Part shown: positions 35,675-44,390 of the stretch, piece by piece
How the letters are laid out: the number at the start of each line of letters is the position of its first letter
How positions within the stretch are numbered: position 1 is the first letter of the stretch
Assembly: GCF_019219075.1 (NCBI RefSeq)
Contig: NZ_JAHUWJ010000015.1
Location: 62,001 to 126,000 of the forward strand
Direction: 5' to 3'
From: Chitinophaga sp. sic0106
GTDB taxonomy: Bacteria; Bacteroidota; Bacteroidia; Chitinophagales; Chitinophagaceae
Length of the DNA stretch: 64,000 nt
The notes under the pieces: model-generated
Databases searched by the model: none
Told to the model about the DNA's origin: nothing
Seen by the model: only the letters and a program-made list of their open reading frames with translations
Translations under genes and position numbers: made by a program

Positions 35675-37888
35675 TTATATAAGCACCTTATCAGGCGTAA
35701 TCGGCAAATCTCTCAACCGCTTGCCCGTTGCATTATAAATCGCATTGGCAATGGCAGGTGCACAACCGATAATACCTACTTCTCCCAAACCTTTGGCACC
35801 ACTGGGGTTCACGTAAGGATCAGGTTTATTGATAAATGCCACTTCAATCATCGGCGCATCGGCGTTGACTGCAAAGTGGTAACCGGCTAAATCATTTCCT
35901 ACCAGGTTACCCAGCTTATCATCCGGGTGGATTTCTTCCATCAGTGCCATTCCGATACCACCAACGATAGCGCCTGAAATCTGATTGGCAGCGGGTTTCT
36001 CGTTTACGATGGTACCTCCGTCTGCCACACATACTGCTCTTTCCACTTTCACTTTGCCGGTTTTGGTGTTCACGCGTACTTTCGCAAAATGCGCGGTGGA
36101 ACAGCAGAAGGCGTATTGCTGGCGTTCCGCACCGGGGCCGGAGCTGGCTTTCACGGCGATGGTGGTCAGGTTATTTTTTTGCCAGATGTCGGCCAGTGAT
36201 ACAAATTCGTTATTATCTGATTTTAAAGAAACACCAGTTGCAGACAGCAGTACATCTCCCGGCTTAGCATCTTTATACGCCGGGTTGATGGCCGCTGCAT
36301 ATGCTGCCAGTTGCTTTTTCAGCACCTCGCACACAGCGGATACGGCGCCACTTATGGACGACATACCTGTACTTCCTCCCTGGCTTCCTGCAGTAGGCAG
36401 CGTGGAGTGTCCCAGCTCAATTTTAATTTTATCCTTCGGCATACCGGTAAATGTATGCGTCATGTTTTGCATGGCGGTGCCGGTGCCGGTACCAATGTCG
36501 GTCATGGCTGTTTTAACCGTCATGGTTCCATCTTTTTCCATGCTGATGCCGGCGCTGGCATTGCCGCGGCCTGCCCCCCACATTCCCACAGCCACACCAT
36601 ATCCGACTTTCCAGTCGCCCTCGGTGATTGCGCCAGGTTGTTGTTTACGTTGTTTCCAGTCTATCATTTCCGCGCCTTTGGTAATGCATTCGTCGATGAA
36701 GTTGCTGGAGTAAGGTTTTTTATTTTCCGGATCATGGGTGATCGCGAAGTTTTTGAGTCGCAGCGCTACCGGGTCCATGTTCAGCTGATAACTGAGTTCA
36801 TCGATGGCGCATTCAACAGCGAAGGCGCCGGTGCAGTCGCCGGGTCCGCGCATCCAGGTGGGTGTACCGAGGTTAAGTGGTACGATAGATTGTTCCGCCT
36901 TCAGGTTATCGAAGTTGTAGATCATCCTGGTGATGGTGGTCAACCCTTCCTGAAAAGGCTCAAATGCCGAAGTCCCGTTTTTTCCCTGGTGGTGTATGCC
37001 GAGGAATTTACCTTCTTTGTCGGCGCCGAGTTTCACGCGCTGCCATGCGGCCGGGCGATAACCGGTGAGTGAAAACATCTGTGGGCGGGTAAGCATCAGC
37101 TTCACGGGGCGGTCCACCTGTTTGGCGGCCATTACGGCGCCAACGGCGTTTGTCCATACCCGTAGTCCGGAGCCGAAGCCGCCACCTACAAATTCACTGA
37201 ATACTTCAATATTTTCGGTTGGGATCTCAAATATTTTGGAGATGGTACGCTGCACATTTACCACGCCCTGCGTTTTATCGTACAGCACCAGTTTATCTGC
37301 TGCTGTCCAATGGGCGATGGTGGCGTGCATTTCCATGGGGTTGTGTACTTCAGCGGCGATATCATATTCCTGGTCTACCACCACAGGGGCGCTGCTCCAG
37401 GCGTCCAGGGAGCCCCTTTCCCTACCTTGCAGGCTAAGCGGTACAGTGGGATGCGCTTTTTTGAAGTCCACGGTGGCCTTATCTTCCTCGTAGGTTACTT
37501 CTATCAGCGAGGCGGCATAGGTGGCTTCTTCCAGGGTATTGGCCACTACCATCGCTATCGGCTGATTTCTGAAATACACTTTATCAGTATGGAATAGTGG
37601 CAGTCCTGCCCGGGTATCTTTGATTTTGGCTTCCGTTGTAAAGCCGGGAACGCCGGGTTTGTTGAGATGGGTGATGATGGCCAGCACCCCTTCTACCTGT
37701 TTTGCGTTTTCGAGGTAGATGCTTTTGATGGTACCTGCGGCGATGGTGCTGCCTGCAAATACGGCATGGCACATGTTGTCCACCCTATATTCCGCAGCAT
37801 ATTTACCGGCGCCAGTTACTTTTGCAATTCCTTCCACACGCCCCTTGAGTACAGCGGCAGCCTTATTTTTAGCGTTGAATAATCCCAT
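35675..37888 (-). CDS. Molybdopterin-binding subunit of aldehyde oxidoreductase (PaoC-like)
   Basis: 737 residues. Xanthine oxidase-family large subunit: VEGIAKVTGAGKYAAEYRVD, EVFSEFVGGGFGSG, RGPGDCTGAFAVECAIDEL, GSQGGSTGMSSISGAV, and the catalytic Glu in KGLGEVGIIGCAP near the end. It carries the molybdenum cofactor and oxidises aldehydes or N-heterocycles. It has no own signal peptide, so it is presumably co-exported with the Tat-signal iron-sulfur subunit. It lies 9 bp after the FAD subunit gene. Confidence 0.92.
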   Translation of the reverse strand: MGLFNAKNKAAAVLKGRVEGIAKVTGAGKYAAEYRVDNMCHAVFAGSTIAAGTIKSIYLENAKQVEGVLAIITHLNKPGVPGFTTEAKIKDTRAGLPLFHTDKVYFRNQPIAMVVANTLEEATYAASLIEVTYEEDKATVDFKKAHPTVPLSLQGRERGSLDAWSSAPVVVDQEYDIAAEVHNPMEMHATIAHWTAADKLVLYDKTQGVVNVQRTISKIFEIPTENIEVFSEFVGGGFGSGLRVWTNAVGAVMAAKQVDRPVKLMLTRPQMFSLTGYRPAAWQRVKLGADKEGKFLGIHHQGKNGTSAFEPFQEGLTTITRMIYNFDNLKAEQSIVPLNLGTPTWMRGPGDCTGAFAVECAIDELSYQLNMDPVALRLKNFAITHDPENKKPYSSNFIDECITKGAEMIDWKQRKQQPGAITEGDWKVGYGVAVGMWGAGRGNASAGISMEKDGTMTVKTAMTDIGTGTGTAMQNMTHTFTGMPKDKIKIELGHSTLPTAGSQGGSTGMSSISGAVSAVCEVLKKQLAAYAAAINPAYKDAKPGDVLLSATGVSLKSDNNEFVSLADIWQKNNLTTIAVKASSGPGAERQQYAFCCSTAHFAKVRVNTKTGKVKVERAVCVADGGTIVNEKPAANQISGAIVGGIGMALMEEIHPDDKLGNLVGNDLAGYHFAVNADAPMIEVAFINKPDPYVNPSGAKGLGEVGIIGCAPAIANAIYNATGKRLRDLPITPDKVLI

Positions 37889-37897
37889 GATGATAGA

Positions 37898-38875
37898 TTA
37901 AGCTGTTAAACAATTCTGCAAAGCAGTTTCAATAGCGCCCATGAGCATTACCTTCTTAAAACCGTTGCCTGGCAATGGTTTCACTTCATCGGCCACCATG
38001 GCGGCGGCGGCGCTGAAGGTAGCGGCATTGGCTTCTTTTCCTTTGAGATATTGCTCTGCTTTTTGCCAGCGCCACGGTTTGTGGGCCACGCCGCCGGAGG
38101 CCAGGCGGGCATCTTTGATGCGGTTGCCTTCCAGTTCCAGGGCGGCGGCTACTGATACCAGTGCGAAGGCGTAGGAGTCGCGGTCGCGCAGCTTCAGATA
38201 GGCGAAATGCTTATTAAACGGGTTATCCGGAATATCCACCGAGGTGATAATCGCATCTTTAGGGAGGTGATTATCCAGTTCCGGCGTGCTTTCCGGCAGT
38301 TTATGAAAATCTTTGAAGGGGATCACCAGTTGCTTATTCCCTTTGTCGGTAACGTTTACAGATGCACTGAGTGCTGCCAGTGCGATGCAGAGGTCGGACG
38401 GGTGTACGGCCACGCAGGCATCGTTATATCCGATGATGGCGCTCATGCGTTGCTCTCCGTGGAGGGCGCTGCAGCCGCTGCCTGGATTGCGTTTGTTACA
38501 GGGGGTACTGGTTTCGTAGAAGTAGGGACAGCGGGTGCGTTGCAGGAGGTTACCTGCGGTAGAGGCCATGTTCCTGATTTGCGGGGAGGCTCCTGCCAGC
38601 ACGGCTTTGGCTACCAGCGGATTTTTTGCGAGTATCTGCGGATCGGTGGCCAGGGCGCTGTTGCGTACCATGGCGCCGATGCGGGTATTAACGGTCTGTG
38701 CTTCTACTTTATCGGAGAGCACAGCACTGATATCGATCAGCCCATCGGGAACGGCTATATTTTTTTTCATGAGGTCGACCAGGTTGGTACCACCTGCCAG
38801 AAACTGTACGGCTTCTTTTTTTGCAGATAAAGCCTTACTTACTTTATCGGATTTGCTAAAGCTGAATGGCTTCAT
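37898..38875 (-). CDS. FAD-binding subunit of aldehyde oxidoreductase (PaoB-like)
   Basis: 325 residues. FAD domain of the xanthine dehydrogenase medium subunit type: VQFLAGGTNLVDLMKK and GNLLQRTRCPYFYE. Three cysteines (Cys116, Cys126, Cys135, in RCPYFYE, PCNKRN and SGCSA) match the insertion that holds an extra [4Fe-4S] cluster in PaoB. Electrons pass from the molybdenum subunit via FAD. It overlaps the iron-sulfur gene by 4 bp. Confidence 0.9.
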   Translation of the reverse strand: MKPFSFSKSDKVSKALSAKKEAVQFLAGGTNLVDLMKKNIAVPDGLIDISAVLSDKVEAQTVNTRIGAMVRNSALATDPQILAKNPLVAKAVLAGASPQIRNMASTAGNLLQRTRCPYFYETSTPCNKRNPGSGCSALHGEQRMSAIIGYNDACVAVHPSDLCIALAALSASVNVTDKGNKQLVIPFKDFHKLPESTPELDNHLPKDAIITSVDIPDNPFNKHFAYLKLRDRDSYAFALVSVAAALELEGNRIKDARLASGGVAHKPWRWQKAEQYLKGKEANAATFSAAAAMVADEVKPLPGNGFKKVMLMGAIETALQNCLTA

Positions 38876-39462
38876 TTTGCTACTTTTTGAATGGATTCAA
38901 CAATACCGTTATAAGCGCCGCAGCGGCAAAGGTTGCCACTCATGAATTCTTTGATTTCAGCAACGGATTTGGTATGCCCTTCTTTGACGCAGGCAACGGC
39001 GGACATGATCTGCCCTGGTGTGCAGTAGCCGCACTGGAAGCCATCGCATTCCAGGAAGGCCTCCTGCATAGGATGCAGCTGGTCGCCATCAGCAAGACCT
39101 TCGATCGTGGTCACCTCTTTACCTGGCAGTGTAGCCGCCAGGGTTAGACAGCTGAGTACGCGCTCGCCGTTGACATGCACGGTGCAGGCGCCACACTGGC
39201 CGTGGTCGCAGCCTTTCTTGGTGCCGGTCAGGTGAAGGTCTTCCCGCAGCAGGTCCAGCAGTGTGGTGCGGGTATCCGCTTCCAGCCTATGGGTTTGTTT
39301 GTTGACCTTTACGATCAGCGGCTGCTTTTGCCGCGGGGGGATGATCAGACGTTTTGCATCCAGGTAAAACGACTTCACCGTGGCCGGGATTGCTGCCAAT
39401 GCTGCCAGGGCCCCTGAAGTTTTCAGGAAAAAACGTCTGCTGTAAAAATTTTTGCCATTCAT
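38872..39462 (-). CDS. [2Fe-2S] subunit of aldehyde oxidoreductase with Tat signal (PaoA-like)
   Basis: 196 residues. RRFFLKTSGALAALAAIPAT is a twin-arginine signal peptide. Two [2Fe-2S] sites are visible: CDHGQCGACTVHVNGE...C, and CGYCTPGQIMSA with CRCGAY. It transfers electrons from the molybdenum centre. The operon order is iron-sulfur, FAD, molybdenum subunit, as in paoABC. No XdhC/PaoD-type maturation gene is present in the window. Confidence 0.92.
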   Translation of the reverse strand: MNGKNFYSRRFFLKTSGALAALAAIPATVKSFYLDAKRLIIPPRQKQPLIVKVNKQTHRLEADTRTTLLDLLREDLHLTGTKKGCDHGQCGACTVHVNGERVLSCLTLAATLPGKEVTTIEGLADGDQLHPMQEAFLECDGFQCGYCTPGQIMSAVACVKEGHTKSVAEIKEFMSGNLCRCGAYNGIVESIQKVAK

Positions 39463-40024
39463 AAACGCAGTGTTGTTGTTAGAAAGGTGTGATGCTACCT
39501 CCTTTACACTAAATAGTTCCTTATCAGAATATCAATTAATCAAGCTACCAGCCGAATCAGCACAAATCTAATTATAACGGCTTGTATTTGGTTATACTAT
39601 CCGCACAAAAAATTATGTTTTTCAGACCGTTTTTCCAAATGGAATACAGGGCCGGTCATTACCAGGAACAAGCGGTGGGAGACAATGCGAAAAGTGTCGA
39701 AAGACTTCGACACTAATTAATTACGAAACTAGCTAATTACAGCATCCCCCATCAGGCCGGGCCGTGAAGAACTCATGGAGTGATAGCCAGGCCATAAGTG
39801 ACAGGAAAATGTGATGTAATTAAAGCGATAAAAATGTTTTGAATACAGGTTCACTGCAAAGATGCGGCATGGTGAGGAGGAGAAAATACCCTGATTCCGG
39901 ATTTAATAACCACTTTTACTGGTTTAGCAAATGAACTTCAACCTTTAGTGTAATGCGTGTGGCTATCCCGCCCGCAGCAACATTTTCACTTACCAATTGT
40001 TAACCCTATATAAAAGGAAATTAT
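39463..40024. other. Non-coding region, 562 bp
   Basis: The divergent promoter side of the oxidoreductase operon and the 40025 gene. On the minus strand TAGATTTG (39563-39570) fits a -7 box. A hairpin AGTGTCGAA / TTCGACACT (39693-39714) has a 4-nt loop but no T-run. A 33-codon frame near 39614 has no family features. No gene is supported. Confidence 0.55.
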
Positions 40025-40675
40025 ATGGCAAATATTGTAATCATAGGTGCCAGCGGCTTCGTTGGCTCGGCGCTGGTAAAGGAGGCTCTATCCAGAGGAC
40101 ATCAGGTAAAAGCAGTAGTCCGTAACCCCGAAAAAATAAATATCCAAAACGACCACTTCAGTGCGGTGCATGGCGATGTGCTAAACCCCGGTATTGTGGC
40201 GGAAGCTGTTAAAGGCACTGATGCGGTGATATCAGCATATAATCCAGGCTGGAACAATCCGCACATTGCGGATGATACGGTCAGTGGCTATAAATCCATA
40301 CTTACCGGCGTAAAGGAAGCAGGTATCCAGCGATTGCTGGTGGTAGGCGGTGCAGGATCACTGTTTGTAAAACCAGGTGTAACGATTATTGACAGCGGGC
40401 GGCTTCCCCCTGAAATACTGCCGGGTGTGAAAGCGCTGGCAGAAGTATATGAAGACCTGCTACTGAAGGAAAAAGACCTGGACTGGGTATTCTTCTCACC
40501 GGCAGGTGTTATGTCGCCCGGTGAGCGCACCGGCAAATACCGGCTCGGCAAGGACGACCTCATCCTCAACGATAAAGGTCAGAGTAAAATCTCTGTGGAA
40601 GATTATGCTGCGGCTATGATTGATGAACTGGAAAAGCCACAGCATCACCGGGAAAGATTTACCATTGGGTATTAG
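40025..40675 (+). CDS. NAD(P)-binding reductase (YwnB-like)
   Basis: 216 residues. Rossmann-type start IVIIGASGFVGSALVKEAL, TDAVISAYNPGW, RLLVVGGAGSL and DWVFFSPAGVMSPGERTG fit the NAD(P)H-binding YwnB/azoreductase-like group, related but not close to the two NmrA-like proteins. Cytoplasmic; substrate unknown. Divergent from the oxidoreductase operon, but no shared regulator is visible. It ends with a strong hairpin. Confidence 0.88.
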   Translation: MANIVIIGASGFVGSALVKEALSRGHQVKAVVRNPEKINIQNDHFSAVHGDVLNPGIVAEAVKGTDAVISAYNPGWNNPHIADDTVSGYKSILTGVKEAGIQRLLVVGGAGSLFVKPGVTIIDSGRLPPEILPGVKALAEVYEDLLLKEKDLDWVFFSPAGVMSPGERTGKYRLGKDDLILNDKGQSKISVEDYAAAMIDELEKPQHHRERFTIGY

Positions 40676-40685
40676 GTTACTATAG

Positions 40686-40752
40686 CACAAGAAGCAGGGG
40701 GCCATCGGCCTCCTGCTTCTTGTGGAGTGACGCGCCTGTGGCGCGCTACTCC
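40686..40752 (+). terminator. Tandem hairpins after the YwnB-like gene
   Basis: CACAAGAAGCAGG / CCTGCTTCTTGTG (13 bp, with an inner GGCC pair) is followed at once by a second hairpin centred on CGCGCC / GGCGCG. No long T-run, so the pair may act as a processing or blocking structure. Confidence 0.6.
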
Positions 40753-41211
40753 ATAGACTAATAAACATACTGCTCCTATGTTTACGACAAACAACAAAAC
40801 ACCATCCTTTGCTGCTTACCAGCCTGGCTGCTTTGCGAGAAAAAAAGATCGCTCCTGGCGCCAAAGGCGCCTTTGCTGGCTTAAAACCCTTACGTCTCCT
40901 GCGAGAAAAAAAGCCCTGCGTATTTCTACGCATTTGACAACTACGTATCCCCCTGTTTCCGTTTTTCAAATAATTTCTGCCAGTTACAGATAAATTTCAG
41001 CCAGCCGTCCACCACATCTCCCCAAAAAACAGTAAACCAGCATTTTCCCTCTTTTCAACAATCTGCGGCATCCCTAATTTTGCATTCAACATCAAAGTAT
41101 TCGTCACCTCAAAATAAGCTGGTACTGTAGCACTAAATGTTTATTAATCCCACCAGCAGCGATGCTTCCTGATGAATCATTTTATTTTTTAAACCCCCAA
41201 AAAATTTAGTT
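40753..41211. other. Non-coding region with repeated T-tract motif and hairpins
   Basis: TGCGAGAAAAAAAG is repeated exactly (40834-40847 and 40900-40913), so the minus strand has two CTTTTTTTCTCGCA tracts. Each follows a hairpin on that strand: GGCGCC-TTT-GGCGCC (40858-40872) and GCGTA-GAAA-TACGC (40918-40931, GNRA loop). No minus-strand gene lies close upstream. A 71-residue plus frame here is rejected. CATCTCCCCAAAAAA (41015-41029) recurs before the gene at 43165. Confidence 0.5.
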
Positions 41212-43125
41212 ATGCCCGGACCATCGATGCATCACTTGATTGCACAACAATTACGGTCGCAAATTCAAAATGGCCAAGGACTTGGTGGCAGTGCGGCGTA
41301 TGCCGACATCAAAGCAACCCTTTCTGATCCTAAACACCTGCCCTATCTGTTTCTCGGATGCCAGGGACCTGACTTCCTGTTCTTTAACACTAAAGACTGG
41401 AACGGCACTGTGGGCGATCTTGCTCAGATCTATTTTAAAGTATATGACGCCATTGAAGGCTTCAAAAAAGGTTTACTGGATGCGGTGCCCCAGCCTATCA
41501 TCGATGCGGTGGAAGCAGCCGGATATGCTGCCGATCAGGTGATCGACAACTCTTCTACCCTTTCTGAAATTGAGGAACTGTTCAAGGACATGCAGAAAGT
41601 GATTGACGGCCTCGCTGCTACCCTCGTGGAAATGCTGAAAGAATTCGTTACCGAGTTCAACGTGTACAATGTATTGGCACATCCTTACCGCGACGGACAG
41701 GACAAAGGCAAATGGTGGTGGTTTGATGCCATGCACTACCGTAAAACCGGCAGATTCGCCAAAGCCCTGCTGGATAAAACCCAGCCCAACACACCTGAGC
41801 ATTTGTATGCCCTCGGTTACCTCACCCATTTCACTGCCGATACCGTAGGCCACCCTTTTGTAAATATTAATTCAGGCGGACCTTACCGCATTCATGCACA
41901 ACGGCATAAGACACTGGAAAATTACCAGGATGTGTTTAACATGAAGGCGAAAGACAATGTAGACTTCAACCGCTCCAAGCTGCATGCCCTCTACAACTTC
42001 AAATTTGAAGGTGTTATTTCCGCACCGGACGCCGAGGATGAAATTCCGGATCCAGATACGCACATGCCGGATGGATTGGCCAAATTAATTGCTGAAACGC
42101 TGAAAGAAGTATTTAACAACGGCTCTGGGGATGATAATGAATACGGCCCATCTATCAGTGCAGAAGATGTAAACAATGCCTACCGCCTGTGGTACAAATG
42201 GATGCGCAATGCTACTGATACCGGTACGATACCAAAACCAGAGCCATACAGTCTCACCGCTGAGCTGGAGGAAGTTTGGGAAAAAGCCATGGAAGACCTC
42301 GGCGATATCGGCGACTTCATCGAAGATGCAGTAGACCAGGCTGGTAACTTCAGCTTCCTGGCCATCTTCCTGATCCTGGCGGCGTTGATCCTGGCGGCGA
42401 TTGCAGCGGCACATGCCCTGATCGATGCCATCCTGGGCTCTATCACCACCCTCACTACTGCAGGTATCCGTTACGCGGCCAGCCTGGTGTACGAACAATT
42501 GTACAATGCCTTCCAGAACTTCAGGTTGGGCGTGGCTTTCAATGGTCTTGCATTTCCAATGCAGGAACACCTCAATGAACCTCGCTTTGCTCAGTTTAAA
42601 AATACCAGCTTCCCTGACCCACTGGGTACTAAAGCCGGCGATCTGTTTGGCCAGCTGCCGAAACTCGCTGTAACCTTGGGTGCAGGCGGATTCCTGGATG
42701 AAATGTTCCATAGAGAAAAACACATGATCTATCCGCCGGTATCTGGTGCTACCGAACAGAATCCTGCACATGCCGCGCCTAACAGCTATTTCAGCAATAC
42801 GGCCCTGCACTATGCATTCGATAAAATTCCGCTTAGTAAAACACTGATCGATACACTGGCTACCCTCAACGGTCCGGAATCACAGGTAACAGCAGCATTC
42901 AACCCTGCTGCCACTACTGGTATCAAGCCATCTCTTGGAAACGCGATGATGCTGACGGAAGAGATTTACGACCGCTGGAAAAAGAATATCAAGTTCCCGG
43001 ATTTTAACCTGGACGCCGACAGAGGCTATGGTTATCCTTGCTGGACACAGAAAGGAGATCCGCGTGAGCAACCTGATGAGTTAGACACCACTCCTGTTGA
43101 TCTTACTTTCATTCCACCGGCCTGA
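41212..43125 (+). CDS. Zinc-dependent phospholipase C-like protein
   Basis: 637 residues without a signal peptide. The N-terminal 250 residues fit the zinc-dependent phospholipase C-like family: PGPSMHHLIAQQL, a cluster of His and Asp (LFLGCQGPDFLFF, HYRKTGRFAKALL, YLTHFTADTVGHPFVN) and RIHAQRHKTLENYQ, which would bind zinc. A strongly hydrophobic stretch (about 381-415) could be a membrane segment or hairpin. The C-terminal 220 residues are unrecognised. It shares a CCCCAAAAAA leader motif and short spacing with the next gene, so the two form a pair. Target lipid and role are unknown. Confidence 0.78.
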   Translation: MPGPSMHHLIAQQLRSQIQNGQGLGGSAAYADIKATLSDPKHLPYLFLGCQGPDFLFFNTKDWNGTVGDLAQIYFKVYDAIEGFKKGLLDAVPQPIIDAVEAAGYAADQVIDNSSTLSEIEELFKDMQKVIDGLAATLVEMLKEFVTEFNVYNVLAHPYRDGQDKGKWWWFDAMHYRKTGRFAKALLDKTQPNTPEHLYALGYLTHFTADTVGHPFVNINSGGPYRIHAQRHKTLENYQDVFNMKAKDNVDFNRSKLHALYNFKFEGVISAPDAEDEIPDPDTHMPDGLAKLIAETLKEVFNNGSGDDNEYGPSISAEDVNNAYRLWYKWMRNATDTGTIPKPEPYSLTAELEEVWEKAMEDLGDIGDFIEDAVDQAGNFSFLAIFLILAALILAAIAAAHALIDAILGSITTLTTAGIRYAASLVYEQLYNAFQNFRLGVAFNGLAFPMQEHLNEPRFAQFKNTSFPDPLGTKAGDLFGQLPKLAVTLGAGGFLDEMFHREKHMIYPPVSGATEQNPAHAAPNSYFSNTALHYAFDKIPLSKTLIDTLATLNGPESQVTAAFNPAATTGIKPSLGNAMMLTEEIYDRWKKNIKFPDFNLDADRGYGYPCWTQKGDPREQPDELDTTPVDLTFIPPA

Positions 43126-43146
43126 TAAATCCGTTGTATTTCATCT

Positions 43147-43158
43147 CCCCAAAAAATT
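43147..43158 (+). promoter_or_regulatory. CCCCAAAAAATT leader motif of the second gene
   Basis: CCCCAAAAAATT occurs 6 bp before ATG 43165 and also 5 bp before ATG 41212 (41195-41206). The shared, position-conserved motif probably sets translation initiation for both. Confidence 0.45.
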
Positions 43159-43164
43159 AAATTC

Positions 43165-44310
43165 ATGAACGAAACAATTGCAAAAATACAGTCATACCTG
43201 AAAGAGCTGCAAGGTTCTACAGACAAATATATTGCTGAAGCACCAGCGCTGATCGACCGCCTTTATGCAACCAACAGTACCACTGGTGGTAAAAGACGCC
43301 CTGAAAAAGTGAACGACAGTTCATTCCTGTACATCAGGTCATATGGTACTGATCTCGGTGTACGTCCGTTTAGTAACATTACTTTCTGGAACTCACCGGA
43401 TATAACGGTAACGCCTATGGCGAATCCTGGTGCACCCACCACAGCGTTGCAGGCTGGCCAGCAGTATAATATCCAGTGTACGGTTAATAATCGTGGAGAC
43501 ATTACTGTTCCTACCGCCAAAGTGGAATTTTTCCTCTGCACACCATCGTTGGGCTTTGACACCCGTTATGCGGAGAACATTGCACTCACACAACTGGATA
43601 GCTTTCTCCTGCCACTGAGCAGCGGCAGTGTAAACGTACCTTTTGATGTACAAAATCATCAGGCTGGGCACCGTTGCCTGTTTGCACGTACGTATTCTTT
43701 CAGTCCGCTGGACAAGCCCATCAGCCTGTACGGCCTCGATCCAACTATCGACCGCCACATCGGACAGAAGAATTTGAACATTACCGGTCAGGCGCAGAAC
43801 TACAACTTCCAGCTGATTCATACTGCCAATGCTCAGGAAAATATCAAGTTTGTACCGCTGTCAAAAGATGAGATCATCGGACTACAGCACCCGGCGCTGG
43901 GCAACTTCCGCTTCCGCGAAAATGCCGCCGACCTGGTAAGCAAACTGGTTCCGGTGCTGGAAAGTAAGGGTGCTGAAAATGTAACCCTGAAAGCTGGTCG
44001 TGCAGGCTTTGACGTTATCAGTCAGAGTAAGGAGGGCATGAGTGTGGAAAGACAGCAGGCTATCCAGAAGCAGGTAGATGCGGCGATTGCGCAGATCTAC
44101 CGCGGTGCCGCTCCTGCCAACTCTTTCAAAGCCTTGTTCAAGGAGTTCAATGCGATCTTCGACAGCAACAAATGTTCAAAGTTCAATCTGAAAATTCCTG
44201 ATTTCGGACTGGCCGCCGGAGAGGCAATTGCAGTGAACATTGTGAACACCAATGTAGGAACCGGCAAAGTAAAAGGTGGGATTACCCTCATCATTACGGG
44301 AAACAAATAA
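43165..44310 (+). CDS. Hypothetical protein with CARDB-like domain
   Basis: 381 residues, no signal peptide. A CARDB-like beta domain covers about residues 70-200 (DITVTPMANPGA, YNIQCTVNNRGDITVPTAKV, FFLCTPS). The N-terminus (KIQSYLKELQGSTDKYIAEA) is helical. The C-terminal half has no recognised family; its last 60 residues are hydrophobic with GKVKGGITLIITGNK. CARDB modules usually sit in exported adhesins, so a cytoplasmic or unusually exported one is notable. It pairs with the phospholipase C-like gene 39 bp upstream. Function unknown. Confidence 0.75.
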   Translation: MNETIAKIQSYLKELQGSTDKYIAEAPALIDRLYATNSTTGGKRRPEKVNDSSFLYIRSYGTDLGVRPFSNITFWNSPDITVTPMANPGAPTTALQAGQQYNIQCTVNNRGDITVPTAKVEFFLCTPSLGFDTRYAENIALTQLDSFLLPLSSGSVNVPFDVQNHQAGHRCLFARTYSFSPLDKPISLYGLDPTIDRHIGQKNLNITGQAQNYNFQLIHTANAQENIKFVPLSKDEIIGLQHPALGNFRFRENAADLVSKLVPVLESKGAENVTLKAGRAGFDVISQSKEGMSVERQQAIQKQVDAAIAQIYRGAAPANSFKALFKEFNAIFDSNKCSKFNLKIPDFGLAAGEAIAVNIVNTNVGTGKVKGGITLIITGNK

Positions 44311-44330
44311 CAGTGAATGCTGTAAAAATA

Positions 44331-44364
44331 GAAAAGCGCCTGGCTGGTTTGCCAGGCGCTTTTT
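44331..44364. terminator. Bidirectional terminator between convergent genes
   Basis: AGCGCCTGGC / GCCAGGCGCT (10-bp perfect stem, 6-nt loop), flanked by AAAA and TTTT; it serves the CARDB gene and the YceI gene. Confidence 0.9.
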
Positions 44365-44390
44365 CGTTTATTTCAAACACAAATGCTGAA

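Noticed and set aside
39614-39715. 33-codon frame in the 562-bp gap
   Set aside because: No family, and its end overlaps a hairpin; likely chance.
40778-40993. 71-codon plus-strand frame in the gap before the phospholipase gene
   Set aside because: The frame is made of repeated A-tract and hairpin sequences; composition (rich in Arg, Ser, Thr) is that of noncoding sequence.
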